Below are positions 1 through 6,292 of a stretch of DNA of 10,439 nt, piece after piece. Numbering within the stretch: the first letter of the stretch is position 1; each line of letters starts with the position of its first letter. The notes below the pieces were generated by a model. That model did not search any database, was not told where the DNA came from, and saw nothing but the letters and a program-made list of their open reading frames with translations. The stretch is taken from contig JACRDV010000129.1 of assembly GCA_024860865.1 (NCBI GenBank), forward strand, positions 1-10,439, read 5' to 3'. Both the position numbers and the translations under genes were made by a program. The stretch is from JACRDV01 sp024860865 [NCBI: Methanobacteriota archaeon] (lineage in GTDB: Archaea > JACRDV01).

Positions 1-119
1 CATTGGCAGTTCAAATAATGAAAAAAAATAAAGCGACTCAAATAGGATTACAGCGAAAATTATGCGCCAAAGGGGCATATTTTACGAGTAAAACCAATAT
101 TTTTTTTATAACTTTTTAG
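1..119 (+). pseudogene. Chimeric remnant: PIN-gene piece fused to radical SAM 3' end
   Basis: Bases 1-44 are identical (44/44) to 8424-8467, codons 108-122 of the PIN toxin gene at 8102. Bases 45-94 align to 10114-10162, the last codons and stop of the radical SAM gene, with about 42 of 49 positions matching and one extra G in the run at 72-75. Removing that G gives a C-terminus DYSENYAPKGIFYE followed by TAA, against DYSETYVAKSIFSE in the intact gene. The junction falls exactly after a PIN codon. As it stands, the PIN frame runs through the junction to a TAG at 117-119 with an unrelated tail. The two halves differ in divergence, so the radical SAM part may come from a paralog. The 5' side lies outside the window. 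An assembly artefact at a contig edge cannot be excluded. Confidence 0.75.
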
Positions 120-122
120 GTT

Positions 123-142
123 TTTATATAAAACCCAGGAGG
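123..142 (+). promoter_or_regulatory. TATA box and ribosome binding site of the small broken gene
   Basis: TTTATATA at 123-130 is followed by AGGAGG at 137-142, eight bases before the ATG at 151. The strong Shine-Dalgarno supports a former gene start there, although the TATA-to-ATG distance of about 25 bases would put the predicted transcript start at or after the SD. Confidence 0.4.
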
Positions 143-150
143 AATAGGTA

Positions 151-309
151 ATGATATTTAAGGCAAGAAAAAATTAAAGGCCAGAAACCTTAGACGAGTT
201 CTTCAATTATGCCGCTGGTCTGACCAACAGAGTTTTTACATTGGTTTTTGAACTAATCGTATTTCGCGATTTCATCGGCGCGATAAAAAAGGTTGTTGAA
301 ACCTGCTGA
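151..309 (+). pseudogene. Small unknown gene with in-frame stop
   Basis: An ATG at 151 behind a good AGGAGG site opens a frame that meets TAA at codon 9 (175-177). It then continues open for 43 codons with protein-like composition (DEFFNYAAGLTNRVF, then FELIVFRDFIGAIKKVVE) to TGA at 307-309. The part after the first stop is amphipathic to hydrophobic and has no good alternative start except a TTG at 241. A shift at the 3' end would add EIPILLEVKI before a TAA, so there may be a second lesion. I do not recognise the family. It could be the degraded end of a larger gene or a former small protein of about 52 residues. Confidence 0.35.
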
Positions 310-402
310 GATTCCCATTTTACTTGAGGTGAAAATTTAAGGAAAAAAAAAGGTGAATTCTGAGGCAAAAAATATATATTTTATCTTATATTTATATTTT
401 AT

Positions 403-475
403 TTTATATAATGAAATTTATAATAATATCGTATTCCGATATCAATAACCGATATTATATTTAGAGGACCGATAT
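403..475 (+). promoter_or_regulatory. padR promoter with CCGATAT operator array and RBS
   Basis: A TATA box (TTTATATA, 403-410) predicts a transcript start near 432. Directly over that start lies an inverted repeat ATATCG-TATTC-CGATAT (426-442). CCGATAT recurs as half-sites at 436-442, 449-455 and 469-475, and a 9-base inverted pair ATAATATCG/CGATATTAT spans 423-458. AGAGG at 463-467 is a Shine-Dalgarno nine bases before the ATG, flanked by the last half-site. PadR-family proteins commonly repress their own promoters through such dyads. Autorepression is therefore the inference; binding by this protein is not shown. Confidence 0.6.
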
Positions 476-476
476 A

Positions 477-770
477 ATGATTAGAGACTTCTTTATTGGA
501 TTTATAAAAATTCATATCCTTTACCATGCTAGTGAGAATGCTATTTGTGGAATTGAAATGATAAAAGAACTTAAAAGGCATGGCTATCCTATAGGTCCTG
601 GGACAATTTATCCTACTCTGCATTCCTTAGAAATAAGAGGCTACTTGAAAAGCAAAGAAGTTGTGATTAATGGCAAAAGGAGAAAATACTATGAAATAAC
701 TGGAAAAGGATTCAAGATGTTGGAAAAATCCAAAGAGAAGATAGGAGAACTTGTGGAGGAGGTATTATAA
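477..770 (+). CDS. PadR-family transcriptional regulator
   Basis: A 97-residue protein with the PadR winged helix-turn-helix. Residues 25-57 carry the helix-turn-helix with the family signature GPGTIYPTLHSLEIRGYL (40-57), the basic wing GKRRKYYEIT lies at 66-75, and a C-terminal helix (76-97) would serve dimerisation. It lacks the longer C-terminal domain of AphA-like members, as is usual for short archaeal PadR proteins. These regulators typically sense small hydrophobic compounds and repress exporters. The start is fixed by the AGAGG site and the upstream operator. It ends 44 bases from the oppositely transcribed exporter operon (815-3969). That neighbour is a plausible target, but no CCGATAT cluster is seen at the operon promoter. 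Confidence 0.9.
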   Translation: MIRDFFIGFIKIHILYHASENAICGIEMIKELKRHGYPIGPGTIYPTLHSLEIRGYLKSKEVVINGKRRKYYEITGKGFKMLEKSKEKIGELVEEVL

Positions 771-814
771 CGATAAAGCTTAGACCCCTTTGAAGTCGTT
801 AAACTTTCTTGTTA

Positions 815-1501
815 TTAATCATAGCTTCTTTCTTCTCTTACAATTCTTCCATCTTGAAGGTAAATTATCCTCTCCGTTAGTTCACTGACTCTTGGGTCGT
901 GAGTAACTATTACTACAGTTACATTTTCTTCTTCGTTAAGTTTTTTCATTAATAAAATTATTTCTCTACCAGTTTTGGAGTCTAATTCTCCAGTTGGCTC
1001 ATCCGCTAAAATAATTTGTGGCTGGTTTACCAATGATCTAGCTATTGCCACTCTTTGTCTTTCACCTCCTGAAAGTTGTGTTGGCTTGTGATTCATCCTC
1101 TCTTTTAAGCCGACCATGCTAAGCAATGCTTTGGCCCTTTCTTCCACCCATTTTAAGTCTGCACCTCTGGGAAATAATGGCACCATAACATTCTCCAACG
1201 CAGTTAAAGTTGGAATGAGATTAAATATCTGGAAAATAAATCCAACTGTATCTCTTCTCAGATCAGAAAGCTCGGTGTCGCTCAACTTAGTGACATCTGC
1301 GCTATTGATGAAAATTTTTCCAAATGTAGGCCTATCAATTCCACCAAGCAAATGCAACAAGGTGCTCTTGCCAGATCCGCTCGGTCCCATCACTGATATA
1401 AATTCCCCTTTCTCTATCTTCAAGTTAATCTTATCAAGAGCCTGCACTTGCACCGCATCAAGATAATATATTTTCGTCAAATCCTTTGCTTCTATCATCA
1501 T
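815..1501 (-). CDS. MacB/LolD-type ABC transporter ATP-binding protein
   Basis: A 228-residue ATPase of the COG1136 type that powers a type VII (MacB-like) ABC system by mechanotransmission. All motifs are intact: Walker A GPSGSGKST (39-47), Q-loop in FIFQIFNLIP (88-97), signature LSGGERQRVAIARSL (143-157), Walker B ILADEPTG with Glu168, and the H-loop His201 in VTHD. FQxFNLIPxLTALENV is characteristic of the MacB/LolD/FtsE group. It is last in a three-gene operon. Its ATG at 1501 overlaps the permease stop by four bases (ATGA); a second ATG at 1498 is an equally possible start, so translational coupling is likely. The transported substrate is not evident. Confidence 0.95.
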   Translation of the reverse strand: MMIEAKDLTKIYYLDAVQVQALDKINLKIEKGEFISVMGPSGSGKSTLLHLLGGIDRPTFGKIFINSADVTKLSDTELSDLRRDTVGFIFQIFNLIPTLTALENVMVPLFPRGADLKWVEERAKALLSMVGLKERMNHKPTQLSGGERQRVAIARSLVNQPQIILADEPTGELDSKTGREIILLMKKLNEEENVTVVIVTHDPRVSELTERIIYLQDGRIVREERSYD

Positions 1502-2670
1502 TCTTCACTAAATGCTTGGATAGGACTCATTCTTGCTGCTCTCATTGCTGGATACAATCCGCCAGTCAAGCCAAGGACTAACGCAAATGCTACAGCTTCC
1601 AACAAGAGGTCTAAAGTAATCAATGGTCGCATAAAACTTGGAAAAACTGCTGGCAGTAGATAGAAGGTAAATAAAGCCCCTATCCCTAACCCAGCAGTTG
1701 CGCCAAAGGCACTAATTATTAATGACTCTAACAAAATTAGTTTTAAAACATCAGAACTATACCACCCAACGGCCTTTAACACACCGATCTCTCTTGTGCG
1801 TTCAATTACTGACATCAGCATAGTATTCGCAACGCCAATACCTCCAATGATCGCTGCTATTCCAGCAATAACCCATGTCATCAATTCCATCTGGCCTGTG
1901 AACGTGGAGATCTGTTCTGTCATTTGTCTAGTATATCTCGGCTCAACACCACTAACCAAGACTTTAATTTTTCTGGCTAAAGTATCGACTAATTCAGGAC
2001 TCGCTGGTTTAGCTAGGATGACAGATATAGAGTCCGACTTAAATCCTTTAATTTTTTGAGCTTCTTTTAGCGGTATCACAATAAAATTATCTTGTAAAGG
2101 TGATCCAGTTTCATAAATTCCAATTATAGTGAAAGTATATTCTTTTTCATCTGCTGTTATTGTAATATCATCTCCAACTTTTTTATTAGTTGCATCCGCA
2201 AGGGCCTTTCCTATTACTGAAATGCCAGTCTTGCCTTTTTCAAACAATCTCCCCTCGATAATTTTTGTAGGAAAACCTTCGATCATCTGCTCTCTTACTG
2301 GATCAATCCCAACTAAAGTGATTCTATTACTAGCTCGAGGAGGCCCCATGCCCATTCTGACCCTTTCGATCTGGACCCCTTTTATGTCCACGTTTGCATA
2401 AACTTCCGGAGCCGCAGCAGTTATCCCTGGAATTGCCTCCACTTTGCCAATGATATCCATGTCAATTTCGCTGGAGGATTGAGAAGCGTCTCGCTGAACA
2501 ATTTCTATATTTATACCTAACGTTCTAGTGAATTCGCTTGTTCTAGCTTTAACCCCCTCAGAAATTGAGACTAAAGAAACTATCATGGCTATGCCGATAG
2601 CTATCCCAAGAAGAGCTAAAAGAGTTCTTGATTTTCTACGCAATAAGTTTTTAAAGGCAAGCTGATACAT
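1498..2670 (-). CDS. MacB/FtsX-family ABC transporter permease
   Basis: A 390-residue permease with the four-helix MacB layout: TM1 at about 16-36, a large extracytoplasmic MacB_PCD-like domain (about 40-255), then TM2 (264-286), TM3 (309-339) and TM4 (353-374). ERTREIGVLKAVG (290-302), between TM2 and TM3, is the conserved cytoplasmic coupling segment, and YPAMRAARMSPIQAF closes the protein as in most FtsX-family permeases. It partners with the ATPase encoded at 815-1501. Three bases separate it from the upstream surface-protein gene, and GAGGT just before the ATG overlaps that gene's end. In monoderm archaea these systems are thought to act on lipids, peptides or envelope proteins; the cargo is unknown here. 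Confidence 0.93.
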   Translation of the reverse strand: MYQLAFKNLLRRKSRTLLALLGIAIGIAMIVSLVSISEGVKARTSEFTRTLGINIEIVQRDASQSSSEIDMDIIGKVEAIPGITAAAPEVYANVDIKGVQIERVRMGMGPPRASNRITLVGIDPVREQMIEGFPTKIIEGRLFEKGKTGISVIGKALADATNKKVGDDITITADEKEYTFTIIGIYETGSPLQDNFIVIPLKEAQKIKGFKSDSISVILAKPASPELVDTLARKIKVLVSGVEPRYTRQMTEQISTFTGQMELMTWVIAGIAAIIGGIGVANTMLMSVIERTREIGVLKAVGWYSSDVLKLILLESLIISAFGATAGLGIGALFTFYLLPAVFPSFMRPLITLDLLLEAVAFALVLGLTGGLYPAMRAARMSPIQAFSEE

Positions 2671-2673
2671 GTC

Positions 2674-3969
2674 TTACCTCTCTTTCTTGATTATCTTCTT
2701 CCTTCTTATGAAGAACCAATAGAATCCAACAACTAAAATTACTGCAACAGCACCATAAGCCATATTAATAGGCGTTAAATAGCCTCTTGAAACCTGCCTC
2801 CCTGCTGTCCTCTCTGCTGCTTGCGAAACCACAATTTTGTTTTTCTCGATGAAAGAATGCAAACCTAAATCGTCTGCATAGCTAATGTTAAAAACTACAG
2901 GGATCTCTTTTTTATCCGTTTGCAAGAGAGATAATTCTAACAATGCAACGTCTTTATCGCCTGCTTTGATCGTTCCTAAATAACTCGTGGTCTTTCCACG
3001 CAGCTGCTCGTTTAGTAAAACGACCACTCTAACAGATTTTGCATCGGCGTTGCCATTATTTTCAACTGTTGTAGAGAGTAGAAAACTTGTGCCAGGGATA
3101 ACTTGACCAGGATCTGTTTCTACTTTTTGTACAGATAAAGAAGCTTTAGAGATAACTGAGATACCCAAATAAGTTTCTTGAGCGTTACGAGCGCTTGTAT
3201 TGAATCCACTATATGTTATTGTAACTGGTAAACTATAGACTCCTTTCTCAGCGGCTGGATCAACAGCTAATTTAAAATCAACAACTCTAACCTCATTTGG
3301 TCTAAGACTACCTAGATAAAATTCAGTTCCAGCCCCGATGAGAGCAAAAGGCGGCCTTGCGCCAGTTCCACCAGTAGGGGTAATACCAACACTTCCAGCA
3401 GGGGTTATGTCCAGAGTAAAAGCTACATTATTGGCAATGCCAGTTCCTTCATTGCTTAAAGAGAGCAGTACTTGAACTTCTTTTCCAGGCTCTGCTGATT
3501 TAGGCGTAATGTTCGTTTTTGAAATAACTATTCTTGGATACCCAATGACCTGGATATCAAAGGTTGTCTTATCCCATACCTCGCCGCCATCGCTGTAAAG
3601 GAGATCTAGAACATATTTTTCCTCGTAAGCACTTGGGTCTATCTTTAGTGTATATGTTGTGAAAGCTCTTTGACCTCCTGAAGGTAAATTGCTGCCAGAA
3701 AGTGCACCAATCTTTCTAATTCCATCATCACCAGGGGCTAAAGAAAATGGATATTTTGGAGAAAGTTTGGTTATAAGATTTTGAATATCTTTAGTCCCTT
3801 GATTTTGGGCCTGAATCCAAATTTCGACGTTTTTGCCCGGTTCAGCTGGAAATGGAGTATATTGGAGCACAGTAACTCTTAAAGATGGAGACACCTGCGC
3901 TGAAACCGAAAAATTCGAAAGAAGGATGAGTAATGCTACAAATAAAACTAATAATACATTTCTATTCAA
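2674..3969 (-). CDS. Secreted, membrane-anchored COG1361-type Ig-like repeat protein
   Basis: A 431-residue surface protein with an N-terminal signal peptide (hydrophobic 4-24, likely cleavage after VSAQ or nearby). Three CARDB/NEW3-like beta-sandwich repeats begin near residues 30, 145 and 275, each with the pattern 'P(A)EPG..V.....N.G...' typical of COG1361 S-layer-like proteins. A C-terminal TM helix (about 403-421) is followed by a positive tail RRKKIIKKER. The start is TTG at 3969, chosen because it gives a complete signal peptide and has GGGGGT (3976-3981) six bases upstream. It is the first gene of the exporter operon. Archaeal MacB-like pairs are often encoded with such a protein, which may act as an extracytoplasmic adaptor, but its exact role is not established. 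Confidence 0.88.
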   Translation of the reverse strand: MNRNVLLVLFVALLILLSNFSVSAQVSPSLRVTVLQYTPFPAEPGKNVEIWIQAQNQGTKDIQNLITKLSPKYPFSLAPGDDGIRKIGALSGSNLPSGGQRAFTTYTLKIDPSAYEEKYVLDLLYSDGGEVWDKTTFDIQVIGYPRIVISKTNITPKSAEPGKEVQVLLSLSNEGTGIANNVAFTLDITPAGSVGITPTGGTGARPPFALIGAGTEFYLGSLRPNEVRVVDFKLAVDPAAEKGVYSLPVTITYSGFNTSARNAQETYLGISVISKASLSVQKVETDPGQVIPGTSFLLSTTVENNGNADAKSVRVVVLLNEQLRGKTTSYLGTIKAGDKDVALLELSLLQTDKKEIPVVFNISYADDLGLHSFIEKNKIVVSQAAERTAGRQVSRGYLTPINMAYGAVAVILVVGFYWFFIRRKKIIKKER

Positions 3970-3975
3970 TCTAAG

Positions 3976-4015
3976 ACCCCCAAATTTGTTTTGAGCAATT
4001 GATAAACTTTAAAAA
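3976..4015 (-). promoter_or_regulatory. Promoter and RBS of the exporter operon
   Basis: On the minus strand TTTTTAAAG (4007-4015) is a TATA-like box just downstream of the preceding gene's stop (4020-4022). It predicts a transcript start near 3985 and a short leader carrying GGGGGT (3981-3976) before the TTG start. Confidence 0.5.
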
Positions 4016-4019
4016 CTAC

Positions 4020-4496
4020 TCAACTCCATTCTGATTTATTCCAATAAGCCCAACGTTTGTGAATCCAAAGTTTGCCATATTTAGACAATCGATGTTGCCC
4101 CACCATCCATCCTCTATACTCAGTTTTAGAAATTAACACGACTTCCCATGCATCAATATCAGTCATCGCACGGATGGTTTTATTTTCAGTTGTGAAGTAT
4201 ACGAATAACACTCTTTTATCGCCTGAAGTGACACGGAGCTTCCATCCATGTGGGTCTATGTAAACTTTGTATTCTCCCATTTCAGCCAAGTCATCTTTCA
4301 ATGCACTCTTCGCAACATCTATCGCCTTCTGTTTCTGCGCATCAGTTAAAGACACTTGGCTCATCACAAAGTGAATCGATCTACCGCTTATAAGAACTAC
4401 TAACACTAAAACAATACATATCGCTAGCAATCTCCATCGGCCTAATTTCCTAGTTTTCTCTCTTATCTTCGACCATATGTTACTCATATAAACCAC
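4020..4496 (-). CDS. Hypothetical protein with one N-terminal TM helix
   Basis: I do not recognise a family. The 158-residue product has a basic N-terminus, one TM helix (about 22-45), a short helical segment (51-72) rich in charged residues, then a soluble domain with many aromatics (KVYIDPHGWKLRV, RVLFVYFTT, HKRWAYWNKSEW). The alternating hydrophobic strands and the helix before them vaguely recall PepSY-like folds, but I cannot claim that. Topology suggests the C-terminal domain lies outside the cell. Starts are GTG at 4496 or ATG at 4487. A TATA box about 25 bases before the GTG would give a leaderless message from it. It probably has its own promoter and ends just before the exporter operon promoter. 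Confidence 0.7.
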   Translation of the reverse strand: MVYMSNIWSKIREKTRKLGRWRLLAICIVLVLVVLISGRSIHFVMSQVSLTDAQKQKAIDVAKSALKDDLAEMGEYKVYIDPHGWKLRVTSGDKRVLFVYFTTENKTIRAMTDIDAWEVVLISKTEYRGWMVGQHRLSKYGKLWIHKRWAYWNKSEWS

Positions 4497-4516
4497 ACTT
4501 TTTCTTAATGAAACGG

Positions 4517-4525
4517 CATATAGAA
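4517..4525 (-). promoter_or_regulatory. TATA box for the 158-residue gene
   Basis: TTCTATATG on the minus strand is centred about 25 bases upstream of the GTG at 4496, the usual archaeal TATA-to-start distance for a leaderless transcript. A perfect 12-base palindrome CAATTATAATTG sits further upstream at 4582-4593 and could be a second regulatory site. Confidence 0.35.
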
Positions 4526-4599
4526 TTATCCTGAAACTGGTTACATAACAATGAAACTAGTACCTGTAGAGGTCAATTACACAATTATAATTGCACGCT

Positions 4600-4631
4600 A
4601 AAAAAAGTTGAGTTAACGTTATAACTTCAAC
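4600..4631 (-). terminator. Hairpin plus T-run terminator
   Basis: On the minus strand, 28 bases after the stop of the 4659-5177 gene, GTTGA and GTTA pair with TAAC and TCAAC (4631-4607, one bulged base), followed at once by seven T residues (4606-4600). This matches intrinsic termination in archaea, which relies mostly on the T-run. Confidence 0.5.
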
Positions 4632-4658
4632 AAACAACAATTGAAAAATAGTACTGCT

Positions 4659-5177
4659 CTATAAATAATTTTTTGATAATACTACTTTATTTGTCAGTCC
4701 ATACCTTTTTTTGATTATTAGACCTTTCTCTTCAAGTTTATCTAGAAGCCGAGTAACCTGTACCTTAGAGAAACCTGTCTCCAGTACCAAATCCTTTTGT
4801 AATACTTCGCCACCGGACTCAACTATTTTTTGAAAAATTTTTTTCTCATCACCATCAAGCAAAGAGAGTACAAATTCTTTGGCTATTTTTTCTTGTTTTG
4901 TGTCTTCTGCCCTTGAAAAAGTATCCTGATGGTTTACCTCAGTTGTTGCCTTTAAAAGTAAGTAAACCATCGTCATGCCTCCAACCCAAGCACAGATGAC
5001 TAGAAGCAGTACAGTATTAAACGTGAAGTAACTCGGTTCTTCAATCGGGATCGCGCGACCGCTTTCTAATACTATTTGAGTTGAACTTGGGGTTAATAGT
5101 TTATCCACTAGCACGAATGTTGCTATAATTAGAATTGCAGCCGCTAAAATCATATTGCGCTCTTTCACTTTTCTCAT
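4659..5177 (-). CDS. Membrane-anchored winged-helix regulator (COG2512-like)
   Basis: A 172-residue protein with two TM helices (about 9-29 and 52-75) joined by a short extracytoplasmic loop of some 20 residues. A charged linker (80-100) leads to a cytoplasmic MarR-like winged helix (104-170). The latter contains VLQKDLVLETGFSKVQVTRLLDKLEEKGLI-type helix-turn-helix spacing (the recognition helix starts near Ser137) and a short wing KKRYGLTNKVVL. This matches the archaeal COG2512 group of membrane-associated wHTH proteins, which may transduce an envelope signal to DNA. Its targets are unknown; the envelope-related exporter operon and the one-TM gene downstream are candidates only by proximity. 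ATG at 5177 is the only sensible start. Confidence 0.85.
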   Translation of the reverse strand: MRKVKERNMILAAAILIIATFVLVDKLLTPSSTQIVLESGRAIPIEEPSYFTFNTVLLLVICAWVGGMTMVYLLLKATTEVNHQDTFSRAEDTKQEKIAKEFVLSLLDGDEKKIFQKIVESGGEVLQKDLVLETGFSKVQVTRLLDKLEEKGLIIKKRYGLTNKVVLSKNYL

Positions 5178-5251
5178 CCAACTAATAGTTTATAGTAGCT
5201 AATGTTAAATAAAAAATTATAATTATAAAAATTTTATTTAAATTTAAACTA

Positions 5252-5498
5252 CTATTCCGCATTAGGAAAGTCTCGTACCTTGTGTTTACCAAGAGACTGG
5301 ACAAGATCTTCTCTAGACTTTATTTTTCTGTACCAATTTTAACCATTATATCGCACCAATTGTTATAATTTGGTTATCAATAATAACTTGTCTGTTTCCT
5401 ACTCTTAATCCTGCTTTTTCAGTAGATCCTCCGGGAGGGGATATTATTAAAACATGCTACGGTAGCTCTAAAGCGCTACTAAGATCTTGAGTTAAATC
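5252..5498 (-). pseudogene. HtrA/DegP-like protease remnant (PDZ domain)
   Basis: Reading the minus strand from 5498 gives DLTQDLSSALELP, a TAG stop, then HVLIISPPGGSTEKAGL, RVGNRQVIIDNQIITIG and a stop at 5346. After small shifts it continues MVKIGT and then KIKSREDLVQSLGKHKVRD. In order, these match the PDZ domain of S1C (HtrA) serine proteases: the 'DLTxELAxALGLP' entry, 'GSPAEKAGLRxGN', 'GGDIIxxI' and 'sxeDLxxxLxxHKVGD'. At least one nonsense change and two frameshifts are present. The protease domain is missing, as nothing resembling it lies between 5499 and the tRNA fragment at 5547. The call rests on motif recall, not an alignment. Confidence 0.65.
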
Positions 5499-5546
5499 TT
5501 AACAAAAAACAAGCTTACGTTTAAAAAACACTATTAATTGCCTGCT

Positions 5547-5570
5547 TGGGGCCGTCGAGATTTGAACTCG
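5547..5570 (-). other. tRNA 3'-end fragment, candidate integration scar (att)
   Basis: On the minus strand 5570-5547 reads as tRNA positions 50-73: stem CGAG, T-loop TTCAAAT, stem CTCG, one further base (A65), the acceptor strand CGGCCCC and discriminator A. No matching 5' acceptor (GGGGCCG), D-arm or anticodon arm is found in the several hundred bases where it should lie, and no CCA is encoded. Archaeal tyrosine integrases recombine in tRNA 3' halves and leave exactly such fragments at the far end of an inserted element. A GC-richer toxin-antitoxin pair begins 12 bases away. No integrase gene is in the window, so the att role is inferred. Confidence 0.6.
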
Positions 5571-5582
5571 TCATAAATCGCA

Positions 5583-6032
5583 TTACAAATGAGTTATTTC
5601 AACGAAAGACTTTGGCGTTACACACCTGAACTTCCCTTTCAGCGAGCGCAGGAATTCTCGATTGTTAGAAATTATGTATTTTACCCCGACCGCGATAGCC
5701 AATGCAGCGTGCGCAATATCCTCTTTCGGGACTTCTCCAGAAAGCTGTGAGACGTATAAAGCAAGCTCACCTTCGAAGATGACTTCGGCTTTAGCAACGA
5801 CCTGCGACCTCAGCTTGGATGCGAAATCTTTACCCATTAACCTCCGTGCAACCGCGACTACCTCAAAGAGAAGCACATCGGAAAATGCCACCTTTAGCCT
5901 GCCCTCAAGGAAAGCAGATCAGATCCTTGCCTCCGGGCTGTCGACGTTATGAGCCAGATTAATTGCCCCTTCGATGATGACATTTGTGTCGAGGAGAACT
6001 ATTTGCGGCTCTTCAATACCTCTTTCAGCCAT
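5583..6032 (-). pseudogene. PIN-domain (VapC-like) toxin, interrupted by TGA
   Basis: From ATG at 6032, which overlaps the antitoxin gene's end by 34 bases, the frame encodes IVLLDTNVIIEGA (Asp15 of the PIN active site). It meets TGA at codon 38 (5921-5919) and then continues open to codon 150. The second part contains the PIN Glu57 (SDVLLFEVVAVARRL) and Asp105 (KEDIAHAALAIAVGVKYII). At the fourth acidic position there is Asn (SNNREF instead of the usual ND-D), a second sign of decay or of relaxed activity. Intact, it would be a 149-residue VapC-type ribonuclease. A protein from the internal GTG at 5891 would lack the first catalytic Asp. Base composition is near half G+C, clearly richer than the neighbours, which hints at transfer. 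A sequencing error at the TGA is possible. Confidence 0.75.
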
Positions 6033-6250
6033 GGTTCAACCTTTTGTTTGTAGACCTCATGCCTCGTTTCCCTGCAAATTTTAAGAATTTCCTCCCTCGG
6101 TGGCAGCTCGAGCTTTCTTAACACGAGAACGCCCTTTCCAAGATCCACTATTTGTAGCTGAACTCCTGGCTCTATTCCACCCTTCTTTCTGATATCCTCT
6201 GGGATTAACACACGGCCCTTGTCATCCACTTTAACAACTTCTGACGCCAT
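5999..6250 (-). CDS. AbrB/SpoVT-type antitoxin (VapB-like)
   Basis: An 83-residue protein with an N-terminal swapped-hairpin AbrB DNA-binding domain (EVVKVDDKGRVLIPEDIRKK, GIEPG, about 3-45). Its charged C-terminal arm (50-83) should wrap the toxin. ATG at 6250 is preferred because the AbrB fold begins at once after it; TTG at 6262 and GTG at 6259 add four or three residues and lie where a leaderless transcript would begin. Its cognate toxin gene overlaps the 3' end but is broken (5583-6032), so this may now be an orphan antitoxin. It probably represses its own promoter through the palindrome at 6269-6285. It shares the raised G+C of the toxin gene. Confidence 0.87.
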   Translation of the reverse strand: MASEVVKVDDKGRVLIPEDIRKKGGIEPGVQLQIVDLGKGVLVLRKLELPPREEILKICRETRHEVYKQKVEPWLKEVLKSRK

Positions 6251-6268
6251 ACCCGACACCAATTAAAT

Positions 6269-6291
6269 AGTGGGACTTTCCCACTTATAAA
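6269..6291 (-). promoter_or_regulatory. Antitoxin promoter: TATA box and 17-base palindromic operator
   Basis: On the minus strand TTTATAA (6291-6285) abuts a perfect 7-3-7 palindrome AGTGGGA-AAG-TCCCACT (6285-6269). The predicted transcript start falls at about 6262, at the TTG/GTG/ATG cluster. A dimeric AbrB-type antitoxin bound there would block initiation. The geometry equals that at 6868-6884. Confidence 0.65.
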
Positions 6292-6292
6292 T

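Noticed and set aside
770-815. Bidirectional terminator between padR and the exporter operon
   Set aside because: Only a five-base AACGA/TCGTT pair with a long loop is visible, and no convincing T-run on either strand.
5547-5660. A complete tRNA gene on the minus strand
   Set aside because: Only positions 50-73 are present; no GGGGCCG acceptor half, D-arm or anticodon arm can be found upstream on that strand.
5919-5921. TGA as a selenocysteine codon in the PIN gene
   Set aside because: The position lies in a variable linker, not at a catalytic residue, and no selenocysteine insertion hairpin or family precedent is evident.
5662-5952. Plus-strand ORF of 96 codons
   Set aside because: It runs antisense to the PIN gene, which has clear active-site motifs; composition is that of an opposite-strand shadow.
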